In this document: piece after piece, positions 41,472 to 49,608 of the stretch | Layout of the letters: every line of letters starts with the position of its first letter | How positions within the stretch are numbered: position 1 is the stretch's first letter | NCBI GenBank assembly: GCA_945870575.1 | Contig: CAMBSK010000019.1 | Coordinates: 1 to 50,054 of the forward strand | Length of the DNA: 50,054 nt | Direction of reading: 5' to 3' | DNA from: Bordetella parapertussis | Lineage (GTDB): Bacteria > Pseudomonadota > Gammaproteobacteria > Burkholderiales > Burkholderiaceae_C | Position numbers and translations under genes: made by a program | Notes under the pieces: generated by a model | What the model was told of the DNA's origin: nothing | The model's input: only the letters and a program-made list of their open reading frames with translations | The model's database searches: none

Positions 41472-44350
41472 TTGCCGACCACCTCAAAGCTTTCGGCTTG
41501 CGCTTTGGCCAGCAAATCCAACTGTGTTTTGTTGAAACGCTGGTAGTTTTGTTGCCACTCAGAAGGTTGGCTCACCGCCACCACTTGCACCGCAGTCACT
41601 TTGTACTCTGGGCAGTTGGTCGCCCAGTCGGATGCATCTGTGGTGATCACGTTGGCACCGGACTCGGGGAAGTGGAAGGTGGTGTAGACCACACCGGCTT
41701 GCATGGCCTCGGTCACCCGGGCACGCAACACCGTGCGTCCAGAGCGGCTTTCAATGCCAACCCAGTCACGGTCTTTGATGCCGCGCTCTTCAGCATCATG
41801 CGGGTGAATGTCCAAGCGATCTTCATCGTGCCACTGGTTGTTGTCGGTGCGGCGAGTTTGCGCGCCCACGTTGTATTGCGACAAGATGCGACCCGTGGTC
41901 AGCAGCAACGGGAATTTACGCGTGACTTTTTCTTCAGACGCCACGTATTGTGTGGGGAAGAACTTGCCTTTGCCGCGCACAAAACCACTGACGTGCATGA
42001 TGTCAATGCCTGCGTCTGCGGTGTCCGCATTGCAAGGCCATTGCAAGCTGGTGTGCTGATCGATCTTCTCGTAGCTGACACCGGCAAAGCTTGGTGTGAG
42101 CGCCGCAATTTCTTTCATGATGTCTTGCGGATGCGCATAGTGCATGTCGTAGCCCAGCGCTTTCGCCAGTTTGACAGTGACTTCCCAGTCAGCCAGGCCC
42201 GCCATCGGCGGCATGGCTTGACGCACGCGAGAAATGCGGCGCTCGGCGTTTGTGAAGGTGCCGTCTTTTTCCAAGAAAGAGGAACCCGGCAAAAACACAT
42301 GCGCGTATTTGGCGGTTTCGTTCAGGAAAATGTCTTGCACCACGATGCATTCCATGGCGGACAAAGCGGCGGCCACGTGTTGTGTGTCCGGGTCGGATTG
42401 CACGATGTCTTCGCCTTGGCAATAAAGCCCAAGGAAAGAGCCGTCCATGGCCGCATCAAACATATTGGGAATACGCAAACCCGGTTCGGGGTTGAGTGTC
42501 ACGCCCCAAGCGCCTTCAAACAGAGTGCGCGTGGTGGTGTCAGAGATATGGCGGTAGCCGGGCAACTCGTGCGGGAAACTGCCCATGTCGCAAGCGCCTT
42601 GCACATTGTTTTGGCCACGCAAGGGGTTGACGCCCACACCTTCGCGTCCGACCATGCCGCAAGCCATGGACAAATTGGCAATGCCCATGACCATGGTCGT
42701 ACCTTGTGAATGCTCGGTCACACCCAGGCCGTAGTAAATCGCTGAATTTGGACCTGCTGCATACATGCGGGCAGCGGCGCGCACTTCAGCGGCAGGAACA
42801 CCCGTGACGCTCTCAAAAGCCTCGGGTGAATTTTCGTGCTTGGAGACAAACTCGCACCATTCGTTAAAGCTCTTGTCGTCACAACGGTTCGCCACATAGT
42901 CTTTGGCTACCAAACCTTCGGTGACCACCACGTGTGCCAGTGAGTTGATGAGCGCAACGTTGGTGCCGGGCTTCAAGGCCAAATGGTGTTGCGCTTTGAC
43001 GTGCGGGCTGCTGACCAGATCAATCTTGCGCGGGTCAGCGACGATGAGTTTGGCGCCATCGCGCAGACGGCGTTTCATGCGGGACGCAAACACAGGGTGT
43101 GCATCCGTGGGGTTGGCGCCGATGACCAGCAACACATCGGCGTGCTCCACCGATTTGAAGGTTTGTGTACCGGCTGATGTGCCAAAGGTTTGTCCCAAAC
43201 CATAGCCGGTGGGTGAATGACAAACGCGCGCACAAGTGTCGACGTTGTTGGTGCCAAACGCGGCGCGCACCAGTTTTTGCACCAGATAAGTTTCTTCGTT
43301 GGTGCAACGCGAGGAAGTGATACCACCGATCGAGTCTTTGCCGTGTTTGGCTTGGATGCGTTTGAACTCGGAGGCCGCATGGTTGAAGGCTTCGTCCCAG
43401 CTGACTTCTTGCCATGGGTCGGTGATCTTGGCGCGAATCATCGGCTTGGTGATGCGGTCTTGATGCGTGGCATAGCCCCAAGCGAAACGGCCTTTCACAC
43501 ATGAATGGCCTTCGTTGGCTTTGCCGTCTTTCCAAGGCACCATGCGCACCACGGTATTACCCTTCATCTCGGCTTTGAAGCCGCAACCCACACCGCAATA
43601 AGCGCAAGTGGTGATCAGGCTGTGTTCGGGTTGGCCCAGTTCAATGATGGATTTTTCTTGCAGTGTGGCGGTGGGACAAGCCTCGACGCACGCACCGCAG
43701 GACACGCATTCGCTGTCCATGAACGGCTGGTCTTGTCCAGCTGATACGCGGCTCTCAAAGCCCCGACCTGAAATGGTCAATGCAAACGTGCCTTGGGTTT
43801 CTTCGCAGGCGCGCACGCAGCGGTTGCACACAATGCATTTGCTCGGGTCGTAGGTGAAGTAAGGATTGGATTCGTCCTTTTGCATGTCGCAATGGTGGTC
43901 GCCTGCTTGCGCGCCCACGCCGTAGCGCACATTGCGCAAGCCCGTCACGCCCGCCATGTCTTGCAATTCGCAGTTGCCGTTGGCGCTGCATGTGAGGCAA
44001 TCCAGCGGGTGGTCGGAGATGTACAACTCCATCACGCCTTTGCGCAGGTCTTGCAACTTCGGGGTTTGGGTGCGCACCACCATGCCGTTTTCTGCGGGTG
44101 TGGTGCAAGAGGCTGGGTAACCTTTGCGTCCATCGATCTCCACCAAACACAAGCGGCAAGAACCGAAGGGCTCTAGGCTGTCGGTCGCGCACAACTTGGG
44201 CACTTGTATGCCGGCGTCAACCGCCGCACGCATGAGCGAAGTGCCTTTGGGTACGCTGACCTCGTAGCCGTCGATATGTAGACTGACGGTTTCTTCAGAG
44301 GTGCGCGCAGGTGTGCCATGGTCGCGTTCTTGTTTGAGGTACATCAACAT
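41468..44350 (-). CDS. fdsA: NAD-dependent formate dehydrogenase, alpha (Mo catalytic) subunit
   Basis: A 960-residue cytosolic molybdoenzyme oxidising formate to CO2. The NuoG-like N-terminus has a [2Fe-2S] site (KLCATDSLEPFGSCRLC), a His-ligated cluster (SDHPLDCLTCSANGNC), and two ferredoxin-type clusters (SKCIVCNRCVRACEE, SECVSCGACVEACPTA). A further [4Fe-4S] site is CAYCGVGCGF. The Mo ligand is Cys377 followed by His378 in DTCARVCHSPTGYG, so no selenocysteine is used. C-terminal bis-MGD domains end near residue 930. It forms the FdsGBA complex with the next two genes and reduces NAD. Confidence 0.96.
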   Translation of the reverse strand: MLMYLKQERDHGTPARTSEETVSLHIDGYEVSVPKGTSLMRAAVDAGIQVPKLCATDSLEPFGSCRLCLVEIDGRKGYPASCTTPAENGMVVRTQTPKLQDLRKGVMELYISDHPLDCLTCSANGNCELQDMAGVTGLRNVRYGVGAQAGDHHCDMQKDESNPYFTYDPSKCIVCNRCVRACEETQGTFALTISGRGFESRVSAGQDQPFMDSECVSCGACVEACPTATLQEKSIIELGQPEHSLITTCAYCGVGCGFKAEMKGNTVVRMVPWKDGKANEGHSCVKGRFAWGYATHQDRITKPMIRAKITDPWQEVSWDEAFNHAASEFKRIQAKHGKDSIGGITSSRCTNEETYLVQKLVRAAFGTNNVDTCARVCHSPTGYGLGQTFGTSAGTQTFKSVEHADVLLVIGANPTDAHPVFASRMKRRLRDGAKLIVADPRKIDLVSSPHVKAQHHLALKPGTNVALINSLAHVVVTEGLVAKDYVANRCDDKSFNEWCEFVSKHENSPEAFESVTGVPAAEVRAAARMYAAGPNSAIYYGLGVTEHSQGTTMVMGIANLSMACGMVGREGVGVNPLRGQNNVQGACDMGSFPHELPGYRHISDTTTRTLFEGAWGVTLNPEPGLRIPNMFDAAMDGSFLGLYCQGEDIVQSDPDTQHVAAALSAMECIVVQDIFLNETAKYAHVFLPGSSFLEKDGTFTNAERRISRVRQAMPPMAGLADWEVTVKLAKALGYDMHYAHPQDIMKEIAALTPSFAGVSYEKIDQHTSLQWPCNADTADAGIDIMHVSGFVRGKGKFFPTQYVASEEKVTRKFPLLLTTGRILSQYNVGAQTRRTDNNQWHDEDRLDIHPHDAEERGIKDRDWVGIESRSGRTVLRARVTEAMQAGVVYTTFHFPESGANVITTDASDWATNCPEYKVTAVQVVAVSQPSEWQQNYQRFNKTQLDLLAKAQAESFEVVGK

Positions 44351-44361
44351 GGTGGACTTTC

Positions 44362-45915
44362 TTAAGATGCTGTGGATTCGGCTTTTTCCAGACCGAAATC
44401 AGCGGGGTAATGTTTGAGTGCTGACAACACCGGGTAAGGTGTCATGCCGCCCATGGCGCACAGGCTGCCGTGCAACATGGTGTCGCACAAATCGCGCAGC
44501 AAATGCACTTGTTGTTCTTTGTTGGATGCAGTGGCGATTCGGTCAATGGTTTCCACGCCGCGCGTGGAACCGATGCGGCACGGCGTGCATTTGCCGCAGC
44601 TCTCGAGCGCACAAAACTCCATGGCGTAACGCGCGAGTTTGGCCATATTCGCCGTGTCGTCGTGCACCACGATACCGCCGTGACCGACCACCAAACCGAG
44701 TGCTGCATAGGCCTCATAGTCCAAGGGCACATCCCATTGCGACTCGGGCACATACGCACCCAGCGGCCCGCCGACTTGCACCGCTTTGATCGGGCGACCA
44801 CTGCGACTGCCACCACCGAAATCAAACAGCAACTCGCGCAATGTCAGACCGAATGCGCGTTCAACCAAGCCGCCATGTTGGATGTTGCCGGTGATTTGAA
44901 ACGGCAGCGTGCCGGTGGAGCGACCCATGCCGAAGTCTTTGTAAAACGCCGCACCTTTGGCCATGATGATGGGCACAGTCGCCAACGTGATTACGTTGTT
45001 GATGACTGTGGGTTGACCGAACAAACCCTCAATGGCAGGCAAGGGCGGCTTGGCGCGAACGATGCCGCGTTTGCCTTCAATGCTCTCGAGCATGGCGGTT
45101 TCTTCACCACACACGTAGGAGCCAGCAGCTTTGCGCACATGCAAATGAAATGCTTTGCCGCTGCCCAGCACGTTGTCGCCCAGATAGCCTGCGGCTTGCG
45201 CCAGACTGATGGCGGTGGTCATGGTGGCAATGGCGTGCGGGTATTCGGAACGGATGTAGATGTAACCCTCTGTGGCACCGACCGCCACACCGGCGATGGC
45301 CATGCCTTCGATCAGCATGTAGGGGTCACCTTCCATGGTCATGCGGTCGGAGAAGGTGCCCGAGTCGCCTTCGTCGGCATTGCACACCACGTATTTTTGC
45401 GCGGCTGTGGTGGCACGCACAGTGCGCCATTTGATGCCTGCCGGAAACGCCGCACCGCCGCGCCCGCGCAAGCCCGAATCCAACACGTTTTGCACCACTT
45501 GCGCGCCGTCGATAGCCACGGTTTTTTGCAGCCCGACCCAGCCGCCATGCGCAGCGTAATCATCCAAAGACAAGGGACGCGTGATGCCCATGCGGGCAAA
45601 GGTCAGGCGTTGTTGTTTGGCGAGATAAGCGATGTCATTTGTCAAGCCGAGTGACAAAGCGTGCGAGCCGCCATTCAAAAAACCGGCTTCAAACAAAGAG
45701 GGCACGTCTTCAAAAGTCACCGGTCCGTAAGCCATGCGGCCTTTGGCAGTCACCACTTCAACAAGAGGTTCCAGCCAGAACATGCCACGCGAACTGTTGC
45801 GTTGCACATCAATAGCAATACCGCGCGCTGTGGCTTCTTTGTGCAAAGCGTCAACGACTTCGTTCGCGCCGGCAGCCAAGGCCGCGCTGTCGCAAGGAAT
45901 AAATACCGTGGTCAT
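44362..45915 (-). CDS. fdsB: NAD-dependent formate dehydrogenase, beta (FMN/NADH) subunit
   Basis: A 517-residue NuoF-like subunit with a thioredoxin-like N-terminal domain. The NADH/FMN motifs are LRGRGGAAFPAGIKW, VVCNADEGDSGTFSDRM and GAYVCGEETAMLESIEGKRG. The [4Fe-4S] ligands are in ESCGKCTPCRIGSTRG plus a distal Cys in MLHGSLCAMGG. It takes electrons from FdsA clusters to FMN and on to NAD. It overlaps fdsG (45912-45915) and is followed by fdsA after 11 bases. Confidence 0.95.
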   Translation of the reverse strand: MTTVFIPCDSAALAAGANEVVDALHKEATARGIAIDVQRNSSRGMFWLEPLVEVVTAKGRMAYGPVTFEDVPSLFEAGFLNGGSHALSLGLTNDIAYLAKQQRLTFARMGITRPLSLDDYAAHGGWVGLQKTVAIDGAQVVQNVLDSGLRGRGGAAFPAGIKWRTVRATTAAQKYVVCNADEGDSGTFSDRMTMEGDPYMLIEGMAIAGVAVGATEGYIYIRSEYPHAIATMTTAISLAQAAGYLGDNVLGSGKAFHLHVRKAAGSYVCGEETAMLESIEGKRGIVRAKPPLPAIEGLFGQPTVINNVITLATVPIIMAKGAAFYKDFGMGRSTGTLPFQITGNIQHGGLVERAFGLTLRELLFDFGGGSRSGRPIKAVQVGGPLGAYVPESQWDVPLDYEAYAALGLVVGHGGIVVHDDTANMAKLARYAMEFCALESCGKCTPCRIGSTRGVETIDRIATASNKEQQVHLLRDLCDTMLHGSLCAMGGMTPYPVLSALKHYPADFGLEKAESTAS

Positions 45916-46394
45916 GAGGCACTCCCAATGTCGGCCACCAGACGCGCCATGCGTGTCTTATTCATGCGTGCATACAGTTTGTCGTCAATTTGCACCGCAG
46001 GCGATGAAGCGCACAAGCCCAGGCAATACGCCGGCTCCAAAGAGAAGCGGCCATCGGCACTGGTTTCATGCAATTTGCAACCCAGCAAGGCTTCGGTTTG
46101 CGCCAACAGTTCTTCGCTGCCGCAGGACTGACAAGCCTCGGCGCGGCACACTTGAACCACGTGTTTGCCGGGAACTTTGCTGCGGAAAAAATGGTAGTAG
46201 GTGATGACGCCATGCACCTCTGCGCGTGAGAGGTTCATGGCCTCGGCCACCATGGGAACGGCGCTGGCTGGAATAAACCCCAAAGCCTCTTGTACCGCGT
46301 GCAACAAGGGCATCAGCCCGCCCGGCATGTCTTTGAATTCAGGCAACAGGCGGCTGACGGTCAACAGTTCAGGGGCTTCAAGAGGTTTATTCAT
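45912..46394 (-). CDS. fdsG: NAD-dependent formate dehydrogenase, gamma subunit
   Basis: A 160-residue NuoE-like subunit with a thioredoxin fold and one [2Fe-2S] cluster. The ligands are in QVCRAEACQSCGSEELL and AYCLGLCASSPAVQID. The GVITYYHFFRSKVPGKHVVQ helix is the usual subunit interface. It is the first dehydrogenase gene of the operon, 8 bases after the transporter gene. Confidence 0.95.
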   Translation of the reverse strand: MNKPLEAPELLTVSRLLPEFKDMPGGLMPLLHAVQEALGFIPASAVPMVAEAMNLSRAEVHGVITYYHFFRSKVPGKHVVQVCRAEACQSCGSEELLAQTEALLGCKLHETSADGRFSLEPAYCLGLCASSPAVQIDDKLYARMNKTRMARLVADIGSAS

Positions 46395-46402
46395 TGGCGT
46401 TA

Positions 46403-48058
46403 TCAGTTAAAAAATTTGCCCACACTTTGCAAGGTGCGGTAGATGCCCCATACCAACGGGATGCCCACTGCTGTCCAAGCCAATGCCACCCACATCGGAT
46501 TGGAATGAACCAAACCACCCTGGGCACTGCCAACTTCAGATGCGCTGGCTTTTTCATGCGCGAGTTTTTTCTCGATAGCCAGTTCTTCAGGCGTCATGAA
46601 ATGTTTGGCATTCACCGGGCGAATCATCAGGTTGGCGATCAAACCGACCACCAGCATGCCGACCAAAATAAACATGGTTTGGTTGTAGACCTGTTCGCGC
46701 GGTATGCCTAAACCCAACTGGTAGTCACGCATGTAATTGACCACCACGGGGCCCAAGATGCCCGCAGTCGCCCACGCAGTCAACAAACGGCCATGGATGG
46801 CGCCGACCATCTGCGTGCCGAACAAATCAGCTAGGTAAGCGGGCACCGTGGCGAAACCACCGCCGTACATGCTCAAGATGATGCAAAACGCAGCGACAAA
46901 CAGCAGTTTGTTACCCGCCATGGCGCTGGCCGGCACAGAAGCGTAGAGCGCGCCACCCAACACAAAGAAGATGATGTAGGTGAGTTTGCGGCCCAGTTTG
47001 TCTGACAAACTGGCCCACACAAAACGACCGCCGATGTTGAACAAGCTGAGCAAAGCAGTGAAACCTGCAGCGACACCAGCGATCAGTGTCAATTGCGTTT
47101 TGTCCAAGTCACCGAACTTGGTGTCCAAGCCAATCAAGCTGCCGCCAAATACCTCTTGCAACATCGGACTGGCCATGCCAATCACGCCAATACCAGCGGA
47201 CACATTCATGCACAACACCACCCACACCATCCAGAACTGGGGTATGCCCCAGACCTTGCTGACATGAACGTGGTTTTGCGTGATCATGGTGTTGCTGGCT
47301 TGTTGCGCAGGTGGTGTCCAACCGGCGGGTTTCCAACCGGTGGCAGGTACGCGGTAACCCAAGGCACCGGCCATCATGAAGACGAAATAGACCAAAGCCA
47401 TGCAGACAAAGGTCTGCCAGACGCCGACTTCAAGGTCAGTGGCAAAGTGCTTCATCAACTCTGCAGCCAAGGGCGAGCCGATCATGGCACCGCCACCAAA
47501 ACCCATGATGGCCATGCCGGTGGCCATGCCACGGCGGTCCGGGAACCATTTGATCAAGGTGCTAACGGGCGAGATGTAACCCAGACCAAGGCCGATACCC
47601 CCTATGACACCGGAGCCGAGCAGCATCAACCAAAACTGGTGGGTGTACACCCCCAAGGCTGCAATCAACATGCCGCCGCACCAGCACAACGCACTGACTA
47701 CGCCTGCTTTGCGCGGCCCTGCACGTTCAAGCCAACCGCCCCACAGTGCCGCAGAGCTTCCCAGCAACACAAAAAACAAGGTGTACATCCAACCCAGCGT
47801 GGAGACTTTCCAGTCGCAGGTGGTGATGAACAATTCCTGAAAGAAACCGATATCCGGACCGCATTTGATGGCGTCTTTGATGCCTAGCGCTTTGGATAAG
47901 GGCAACCAAAAAACGGAAAACCCGTATGCCATGCCGATGCACAAGTGGATGGCCAAAGCAGCCGGTGGAACCAGCCAGCGGTTAAAACCTTCGCCCGCAA
48001 TGATGCGTTCCTTAGAAAGAAAACCGGGGGTGCCTGAAGCTTCTGTGGTTGAGCTCAT
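46403..48058 (-). CDS. OFA-type MFS transporter (oxalate/formate family)
   Basis: A 551-residue major-facilitator protein with about 12-14 membrane segments. The family features include FNRWLVPPAALAIHLCIGMA at the first helix, LGLGYISPVSTLIKWFPDRRGMATG, the DKLGRKL loop and a C-terminal LIANLMIRPVNAKHF. The OFA family exchanges oxalate, formate and related small monocarboxylates. Its place directly before fdsG, in the same operon, argues for formate uptake or formate/oxalate exchange. ATG 48058 has a GGAGA ribosome site; the frame is open to 48145. Confidence 0.85.
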   Translation of the reverse strand: MSSTTEASGTPGFLSKERIIAGEGFNRWLVPPAALAIHLCIGMAYGFSVFWLPLSKALGIKDAIKCGPDIGFFQELFITTCDWKVSTLGWMYTLFFVLLGSSAALWGGWLERAGPRKAGVVSALCWCGGMLIAALGVYTHQFWLMLLGSGVIGGIGLGLGYISPVSTLIKWFPDRRGMATGMAIMGFGGGAMIGSPLAAELMKHFATDLEVGVWQTFVCMALVYFVFMMAGALGYRVPATGWKPAGWTPPAQQASNTMITQNHVHVSKVWGIPQFWMVWVVLCMNVSAGIGVIGMASPMLQEVFGGSLIGLDTKFGDLDKTQLTLIAGVAAGFTALLSLFNIGGRFVWASLSDKLGRKLTYIIFFVLGGALYASVPASAMAGNKLLFVAAFCIILSMYGGGFATVPAYLADLFGTQMVGAIHGRLLTAWATAGILGPVVVNYMRDYQLGLGIPREQVYNQTMFILVGMLVVGLIANLMIRPVNAKHFMTPEELAIEKKLAHEKASASEVGSAQGGLVHSNPMWVALAWTAVGIPLVWGIYRTLQSVGKFFN

Positions 48059-48169
48059 GGTGTCTCCATTTTTTGGGTTGGGAAATTTGTCAACATGCGA
48101 CTTTAACGTATGCTTTCCCAGCACATGAAAGTCTAGGGTAAGCACTGACTGGCCGCAATATGATGATCG

Positions 48170-48196
48170 GTGTCAGTTATGATCGCTTTATGACAC
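48170..48196. promoter_or_regulatory. Candidate FdsR operator in the fds divergent promoter region
   Basis: The inverted repeat GTGTCA (48170-48175) and TGACAC (48191-48196), with a 15-base spacer, overlaps the direct repeats ATGATCG (48163-48169 and 48179-48185). It sits 36 bases before fdsR and in the gap to the transporter gene, so one site could act on both promoters. Confidence 0.4.
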
Positions 48197-48231
48197 ACAA
48201 CTAATATGCTTTCAAAAGCCTATTTAGACGC

Positions 48232-49320
48232 ATGCACAAAGTTTCCATCAAGCCGCAGTGGACCATCAGCGACGCTGGCGGGCAAAACCTGACCCCCAGG
48301 CTGCTGGAATTGCTGGCCGAAGTGCAAAGCCACGGCAGTTTGTCCGGCTCGTGTAAAAAAACCGGTGCCTCGTACCGACACGCTTGGAGCCTAATAAGAC
48401 AAGGCGAGGCGCAGCTGGGCATGGCCTTATTGAACATGGAGCGCGGCAAGGGCTCTACCCTGACGCCCTTGGCGGAAAAACTGGTTTGGGCAGGTCATCG
48501 CATCAATGCGCGCCTGACGCCCATGCTCGAGTCGCTGGCTTCTGAGTTGGAAGGTGAGATCGGCAGGGTGCTTTTAAACAGCAAAGAGGCCTTGCGGGTG
48601 CATGCCAGCCACGGTTTTGCCGTGGAAAAAATGATAGAAAACTTGACACTCTCTGGCATGCGGGTGGAGCGCAAATACGTTGGCAGTACCGAGGCCGTGG
48701 CCTCGCTGCACGAAGGCGCGTGTGAAATCGCCGGGTTCCATATTCCGCAAGGCGAGTTTGAGGAAGTCGCATTCAAGCACTATGCGCGCTGGCTGGTTCC
48801 CAAACAAAACCGCATCATTCATGTGGCCACGCGCCGCCAGGGTTTCATGGTGGCCAAAGGCAATCCGCACAAAATTTACGAGGTCAGCGACCTCACGCAC
48901 AAAGGTTTGCGCTTCGTTAATCGCCAGCCCAGCAGCGGCACCCGGTTTTTGCTGGAATGTTTTTTGAAAAAAGCGCATGTCAGTCCGTCTCAAATTTCGG
49001 GTTATGAGCAGGCCGAGTTCACCCACGCGGCGGTGGCTGCTTACGTGGCCAGCGGCATGGCGGATGTGGGCTTTGGGGTCGAAACTCCTGCAAGGCGTTT
49101 CAAGCTGGAGTTTTTACCTTTAGCCACAGAGCGTTATTTTTTGTTGTGCAATCAGGGCGATCTGGAGAAACCGCATCTAAAAGCCGTATTAAAAATATTG
49201 AACAGCGACGAGTTCCAGTTTGCGGTCAACCAGTTGCCCGGGTACACGGCGGCGCATTGCGGTCAGGTTTCCACCATTGCGGATGCATTTCCGGAATTGG
49301 CTATCAGCAAGAAATATTGA
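48232..49320 (+). CDS. fdsR: FdsR-type regulator (ModE-like HTH plus substrate-binding-like domain)
   Basis: The 362-residue protein has an N-terminal winged helix (LTPRLLELLAEVQSHGSLSG, then ASYRHAWSLIRQGEAQLG and the GSTLTPLAEKLVWAG wing) close to ModE. The C-terminal two-thirds resembles a periplasmic-binding-protein sensor domain (VRVHASHGFAVEKM, NRQPSSGTRFLLECFL, SGMADVGFGVE). This arrangement matches FdsR, which in Cupriavidus controls the fds operon. It is divergent from the fds genes. The ligand is unknown; formate, molybdate or Moco are reasonable guesses. Confidence 0.82.
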   Translation: MHKVSIKPQWTISDAGGQNLTPRLLELLAEVQSHGSLSGSCKKTGASYRHAWSLIRQGEAQLGMALLNMERGKGSTLTPLAEKLVWAGHRINARLTPMLESLASELEGEIGRVLLNSKEALRVHASHGFAVEKMIENLTLSGMRVERKYVGSTEAVASLHEGACEIAGFHIPQGEFEEVAFKHYARWLVPKQNRIIHVATRRQGFMVAKGNPHKIYEVSDLTHKGLRFVNRQPSSGTRFLLECFLKKAHVSPSQISGYEQAEFTHAAVAAYVASGMADVGFGVETPARRFKLEFLPLATERYFLLCNQGDLEKPHLKAVLKILNSDEFQFAVNQLPGYTAAHCGQVSTIADAFPELAISKKY

Positions 49321-49325
49321 ATGTG

Positions 49326-49400
49326 TGGTGCCCCCGACAGGAATCGAACCTGTATCACTCCCTTAGGAGGGGAGAGTTCTATCCATTGAACTACGGTGGC
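49326..49400 (-). tRNA. tRNA-Arg (anticodon CCT)
   Basis: A complete cloverleaf with an encoded CCA end. The anticodon arm is CTCCC-CTCCTAA-GGGAG, so the anticodon is CCT (reads AGG). The T arm ACAGG-TTCGATT-CCTGT and a normal D arm are present. The acceptor is 7 bp, but pair 4:69 is A opposite G; the other six pairs are Watson-Crick. It follows the fdsR stop by 5 bases and is read in the opposite direction. Confidence 0.93.
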
Positions 49401-49578
49401 TGTGCAGGTAGTTTAAGGTGCGCCTGTGTAACGCACGGATATTGGTGTGCTTGCTCAACATCCGGATGGCATCTTCCAGCCATTTAAGCGTCAGCGGAAA
49501 TATTCGCTTGCTGACCAACGCTTTGAAGCTTTCTTCGTGCTGATAGTCATTAGGATTTACGATAAATCCTAATTTCAT
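49363..49578 (-). CDS. Short unassigned reading frame overlapping the tRNA
   Basis: This 71-codon frame begins at ATG 49578 (KLGFIVNPNDYQHEESFKAL), and its last third runs through the tRNA-Arg gene, which makes the 3' part unlikely to be functional protein sequence. The first 45 codons could be the truncated start of a real gene (SKRIFPLTLKWLEDAIRM). I do not recognise a family. The rest of the 49401-49608 gap shows nothing else. Confidence 0.25.
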   Translation of the reverse strand: MKLGFIVNPNDYQHEESFKALVSKRIFPLTLKWLEDAIRMLSKHTNIRALHRRTLNYLHSHRSSMDRTLPS

Positions 49579-49608
49579 TATTTATTTAATTGAATATCTT
49601 ACTTGTCT

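Noticed and set aside
41444..42709. A 421-codon plus-strand open frame antisense to fdsA
   Set aside because: It mirrors the codon structure of fdsA, is rich in His/Arg/Ala/Val typical of antisense shadows, and shows no domain or ribosome site.
43190..43260. Selenocysteine in formate dehydrogenase
   Set aside because: The Mo ligand is encoded by a normal Cys codon; no in-frame TGA or SECIS-like stem follows.
44470..45654. A 394-codon plus-strand open frame antisense to fdsB
   Set aside because: fdsB is certain from its NADH, FMN and iron-sulfur motifs. The antisense frame has no recognisable domain.
49326..49336. Integration (att) site at the 3' end of tRNA-Arg
   Set aside because: The side next to the tRNA 3' end is the intact fdsR gene, and no copy of the tRNA end was seen elsewhere in the window.
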